This document shows, in pieces, positions 49,501 through 55,500 of a stretch of DNA of 64,000 nucleotides. Under the pieces are notes generated by a model that made no database searches, was not told the origin of the DNA, and saw nothing but the letters and a program-made list of their open reading frames with translations. A program made the translations under genes and the position numbers. Location of the stretch: the NCBI GenBank assembly GCA_007844125.1, contig CM017555.1, positions 27,085,624 to 27,149,623 on the forward strand. Direction: 5' to 3'. Every line of letters begins with the position of its first letter. Position 1 is the first letter of the stretch. This DNA comes from Sinonovacula constricta. Taxonomy: Eukaryota; Mollusca; Bivalvia; Cardiida; Solecurtidae.

Positions 49501-52500
49501 CACCTGGCATGACATCACACCTAGTAATTTTATCCTGACACCGGACCAACCAGTCAACCACCATAATTTGCTTGAGCGTGAGCAAAGGAGCTACATGTAC
49601 ACAACTGCCATTTTTAACGACTTTGGTATAACATGACCAGGCGTCTAACTCTGGGTGTGCCGTACCTTGAGCCAATGCACTGCGGATTGTACTACCAGGT
49701 TTGGTACATAGGATAATTGATGATGACAGGAAGAATGTTTTAGATGGTTCCAAAACTGTTGGTTAAGACTGTTTACATAGACTGATTTATCCAAAAAGTG
49801 CAAGTGTCAAGCACCTGGCAAACAGCTGACCTACTTTATTAACAGAACATGTGCTGTTTGTTTGCGAAATTGATTGTAAGCAATTAGTTTTAGATATGAA
49901 ACAAAAATGACAAAATATCAATAGGGGGATTGTAGGGCACCTGTGGCCGAGCCATTAGAGTCTTATGGCACCAACTTTTCACTCCTCAACCTTAAATGTG
50001 TGGTTCAGTTGAGTCACAAACTTTAATGTGGGGAGGTCTTCCAGCTGAACTATGGTGCACCAGTATTTGTACCCAGACAGACATGTATGTCTGGGGTCCT
50101 CCTCCACGAATAATTATGTGGATGTAGTCAAAATGACCTTACTTGTTTCGATGTGATGCAACAAAAAAGGAAAGAAAGATAGAATGGGAGATGACATTCA
50201 TACATACACATAAATTGCAGAACAGTCCATATCTATACATAATCAAGTGAATGAATTCTAAGATAAAGAAATAAACTTATTATATATTTATGTTAAACTG
50301 TATTTTTTTAAGGCAGGACAAATGGGACTTCCTCCATCACATACAAGCTTTTTGTAGTTATTGTGCATGCAAGAAGGAAAAGAATAGAGATGCAGAATCT
50401 TGATGCTCAATTTTGAATGACAAACCTAAAGTTTTCTATACAACATTGGACAACATTCCTCTAATCAATATATTACAACTCTTCATCAATTATCTGACCA
50501 GTTGCTGTTTTATAATGTATACATGTTTGATCTCATTAATAACAATACTCAGCAATATTATTATTTATTCATTAAATTAATCATGCTAAACACTTGATAA
50601 GACCATGGCTGCTTGAATGTTGGGTTGAAAAATCCCAATGCTAGGTTTCAACTATGTTTGAATAGAGTGCTGCCTTCAGGGGGATTACATATCATAAAGA
50701 ATATCTTATTGAATGAGACGGTCTTCCATCTGATCTGACTTGCATTGGCAATTCTACCCAGACATTTATTAGGGGTCTTTCTCTAATTAAAAAACTGGAC
50801 ATCACTTTTATGACAATAATTAGGCTGCTATGTTTTAAAATAACAACAACACTCCTTCAACATGTCTGATACCGCCACTTATCAATGCAAAATAAATCTC
50901 TGATCACAACACATGCATCTTACCAGGGCAGTAACAGCAAACCAGAGCCCAATATATATTGGGTCAATCATTTCCATGAAAGCTCTCTTTATCTCAATTT
51001 CCCTAGCCAAATCAGGATAACAGCACGCTGGTAGAATCAAATATGAGAACAACAAACCATTTGGAGCATGAAACAGTGTTATGTCAATACATCCATGGGA
51101 CTTTCCCTACTGTAAGGTTAACAAAACAATATCTGGACAAGATTCTGTAACCTTGATATAATTAGTAAGGAGAACCTTGTTTGGTTTTGGTTGGATGGAA
51201 TTGGGTAAAATAATTTGTATATTGGGTTAGACATTTGCTTGCAGGAAAGACCATTCTGCCTATTTAGATAAAAAAACCCACTATAATGGTGTTTCCAGCA
51301 TGGATATAGGTTAAAGAAAGCAGAGACTGAAGGGTAAATCAGCTTTAGTCATTTGACAATTTCTAGCAACAAGCAATGACAAACCCAAATATATTTAACC
51401 TTACTTATGCCTCAATATTTGAACAAATATTTTATGTACTGGTACTGGAATTGTTTCAAAATGCAGTGGCACAGAACACATTTAAAGACCACAGGTCAAT
51501 GACTGAGGAAGAAATCTCTGTGTCACATTCTGTGACCCATCTCTGTAATTGGTTATTAAGATAGCACAAAGATCATTGGATGACAGGGGGGTGTCAATGG
51601 CTGAGTAGTTACGATTTGCTGAACTGCGGCATGGGTTCGAGTCCAGATGATAATTTTCATATGAAGAGTTTTTCCAGCTAACCTGAGTCGGACTGTCCTA
51701 ACCTGACATCCTTGGTCTTCTTCCACCACTAATTAGCTAGATGTTGCCAATATGACTATAAATGTATCTATGCAATGTAAAACATGAGGGCCATGATGGC
51801 CCTATATCGCTCACCTGAGTGCCATTATTTAGCCATTGTGGCTATGCTTTTTAACAGATCAAAATACTTTGAACAATCTTGATACAAGGTTACCAAAGGA
51901 ATACATAAAACCAAATAAAAGCTCTAGCTCTAGTAGGTTTCTGACAAAAAGTTTTTCAAAGACTTCCTCAATAGCCTTTGGCCATGTTATGTAAATGTTT
52001 TGTACAGGCTTCAAACAGGACCACCCCAAAAATCAGGAATACGAAATATCAAGGCTCTAGCTCGTATAGTTTCTGACAAGAAAATTTTCGAAGTCTCTTA
52101 TTTAAACATATTTGGAAAATGGCCATTGCCCTAGTGGCAATGTTTTTTTTGACAGATCAGATAAAGGACCACCCACAAAACATGTGTACTAAATATCAAG
52201 GCTCTTGCTCTTGAAGTTTTTAGCAAGAACATTTTCTAAGTTTTCCTATATAGCTGCTTTATATGTAAAATGAATAAGTCCATGATGTCCATCTTTTATG
52301 ACAGATCAAAATTTGTTGAACTTTTCGTTCCCCTGCACACTTTAGCTTCTGAGAAAGTTTTTGCTGAATTTGGCTTAGCGGTTTCATGATGTCGTTTAAT
52401 AAATGTTGAAGGACACATGACCCTGGATGGTGGGCGATCACATTAGCTCACCATGAGTATGAGCTCAAGTGAGCTAAAATGCCCAACAAAATTGGATGAA

Positions 52501-55500
52501 ACAAAAAGCTTGAAAAGGTTTTTTGTAAGCTTTGATAATGCAAGTAAATTTTTACTGGCTTTGATGAAAAAACTAATATTATGATTAGGGATAGACGGAA
52601 GTGCAGGGTATATTGAAGGCCAAGATTTTGTTATTTGGCAATTTCCGGTAGTAAGTAGGGAAGAATTGCCCCTAACAAATATATAAAATCCTTATTTAAT
52701 GCCCCTTTAAAGGTGGTATCCAACAGTTTGCCTATATCAAATGCATAAAACAATATCAAACCACTGCTCTGGGAATTTGAACAAATTTATATATAAATTT
52801 AAACTAGTTTTATAAATACGACTTTGAACACTTACTGAATTGTTATAATTAAAGCGGTATAAAAATACTCGACAATGGTCTCTGCTAAAAACAGATATCA
52901 ACTTTACAGTGGATTACCTGGCTGACTATATAACGCAATCTCAAGAGTTAGTGGTCACATGGTTGACTTAGTTTGAAAATAGCTATCTCAGCGTGGCTCA
53001 GACAGGAAAGACCTGTTTGCAATGACAAGTGGTGATTTATGCTTGACTATTCGCACAGATCTAGGACATCAATGATCAGCATTTTGCAGGACCTTTTCAA
53101 GTAACAATGATTTATTTGGTTATTTGAGAAAAGACATTATAGTCCAAACTGTTGGATACCACCTTTAAGTTGAATCTGTATGTTTAGTCTTCTAACAGAG
53201 TGGTAGGAACAATTTAAAGGACAAGAGGCAAGTGGGCGATGGGAGAAAGTTTCTACTTTCATGCTCAATACATCCAACCGACCATTCACTGTATTTAGTT
53301 ATAAAGTTAGCTAAATTAGATCATTGGATGCAACTTGAAATCTGGAAGGGCTTGAATAAGCTCTGATAAGGTTATTACATATTACTGAGGCAGATCTTTT
53401 TCATGCTTTTAGAAATATGGGAATCATTACTCAGGTTATTAAAGAGAATTGGTCACAATTGGTCAAGTCTGAATCTGATACACTTTTCTTCATAAAAACA
53501 AAACTGTTGAACTACAACGAATAATGGAATAAAATACCTCACAATAGTTAGGTAACCCACATGCAGTATATGTCTGAACTTTGCATGTGGTACAATACAT
53601 AATGTTTATACATTAGTCATAAACAGTGCCCTGATTAACTTGATTGTGATGCAACAATTTAAATACCTATAAAGTAAGGGTTATGTGGTTTCTATGTGTC
53701 TTTGTACCTCTGCAAAACTGTTTTCGTTTGTTTTTTCTTTAAATACATTGCAGCAACCAATTATGATCATTACAGCAATGTCTAGCTATTCTGGTAGGGT
53801 AAGACCACTGACAAAAAGACTTTCCTACATTAGGTCCTTTGCTAAACTGGGACTTGCATAGTAAGAGGCTAAGCAGTCTGAGGAGTTACAAGCCATGTAT
53901 GTCTGGGTAAAAGCAGTGGAGCACCGATGGTCAGCTGGAGGACCTTCTCACATGTCAGTTCTTGCTCTGATCGACTCGAAACAACGCAGTAAGGGAGGTA
54001 TTACAAGTCAGTGACCCTAACCATTTGGCCACAGGTGCTCCTTAATTAACACTTTGCTGATATTGGTTAAAAACAAAGTTACACATTTGCAGCTGTGTTA
54101 ACTTATGGAGCCAGTGTCTTTAGACTTTTTTTTCCCCATGCAAAATTAAAGCAGATAATGTACTGTTATGGCAATGGATGTCAAAATGACCCCCAAATTA
54201 CGGGGTATTACATTCTGCAAAGTAAATAACTGTAGTTTATTTGATTTTCTATGAACTTAGAAAACTTAGATTTGGAAATCATTAACAACTCAGAAGTACA
54301 ACAGCTCAAAATGCATTTCTCTACTACTTTCCTCTTTTGTTTTGCAAGGCAATTTCTTAGGAATTGATACTCAAGATGAATTTTCTCTTAATTCAAACTA
54401 CAAAAGAAAATACAAACATAGAATCATGGGTGTAATGTATCATTTAATGCCAAAACAGACATGTGGTATTTGTAACTACTGTGAACATGCTAGAAAATAT
54501 GTTGTCCCACAAAAAGATCACAAATCTTTAGTAATAGCAATATATTTATAATCTCATTCAATATCAAATTTAGATTTTATGAACAAACTTAACAAAAATG
54601 TTTCTCAATAACTTATTTATAAGAACAAATTTTTGTGTCTTGCATTTCGTTGTTTGAGGTTTTGGAACTGTGCATCATTGTTACGACAGTATTTGTTATT
54701 CTGATGGGCAGGTCCAACTGATCCATGCAAATGGGGACCCTAGCTGGGCAATGCAATTAACCTGGGTCATTGTTTTAAGAACACAGCTTAAGCTCCACAG
54801 CAATCCAAATAATTTTCCTAAGAAGGTTTAAACCGAAGATGGAAGCTATGTTCATTCCCTTTTCATTACTGGAGGATTATAGACATTCTGAAAAATTTAA
54901 TTGTTTGTGTCCCAAAGGAAATTAAATAAGGATCTTCAGGGACAGTTGAACCATAACAAATACAGATGAGCATCCTAAATTTGAAGGAGTTTTCTTGTTT
55001 AACAGCTTAATGTTATAAGACAATAAGAAAAAACAGCATTTCCATAAGTAAATAGAAGTCTATTCTAACTTCTGTTCTGTCTTTTCTAAATCAGACTTAA
55101 AATTATAATATCTTCAAACAATTGCAATAAAAATGTATCATTTTAACAGATAATGCTACATAACAGAGGCAAGAAAACATTGTTTTATTATCAAACAAGG
55201 TAAAAAATAATATTTTCAGTTCACTACTGGAAATAGTAATTAGAAATGTTATTTTTTCCTATAAAATATGTAAAATCTAATTATAGAATAAACTGTTGAC
55301 CCATCAGTTTGCCTTCATTCATTTCAGAATAGTGCATGTTTTCTATTACAGCCTTAAAATCTAGTTACAGAAACAAAGCAAAATGTTTAACAGGACATTA
55401 TATTAGAATGATATAAGGCAAGACCGCGAGTCAGAAATTTATAGTTTTATGGAATTAAATAATCTAAAATAGATTTCCCAACTAATTTTTTAGAACTTTT

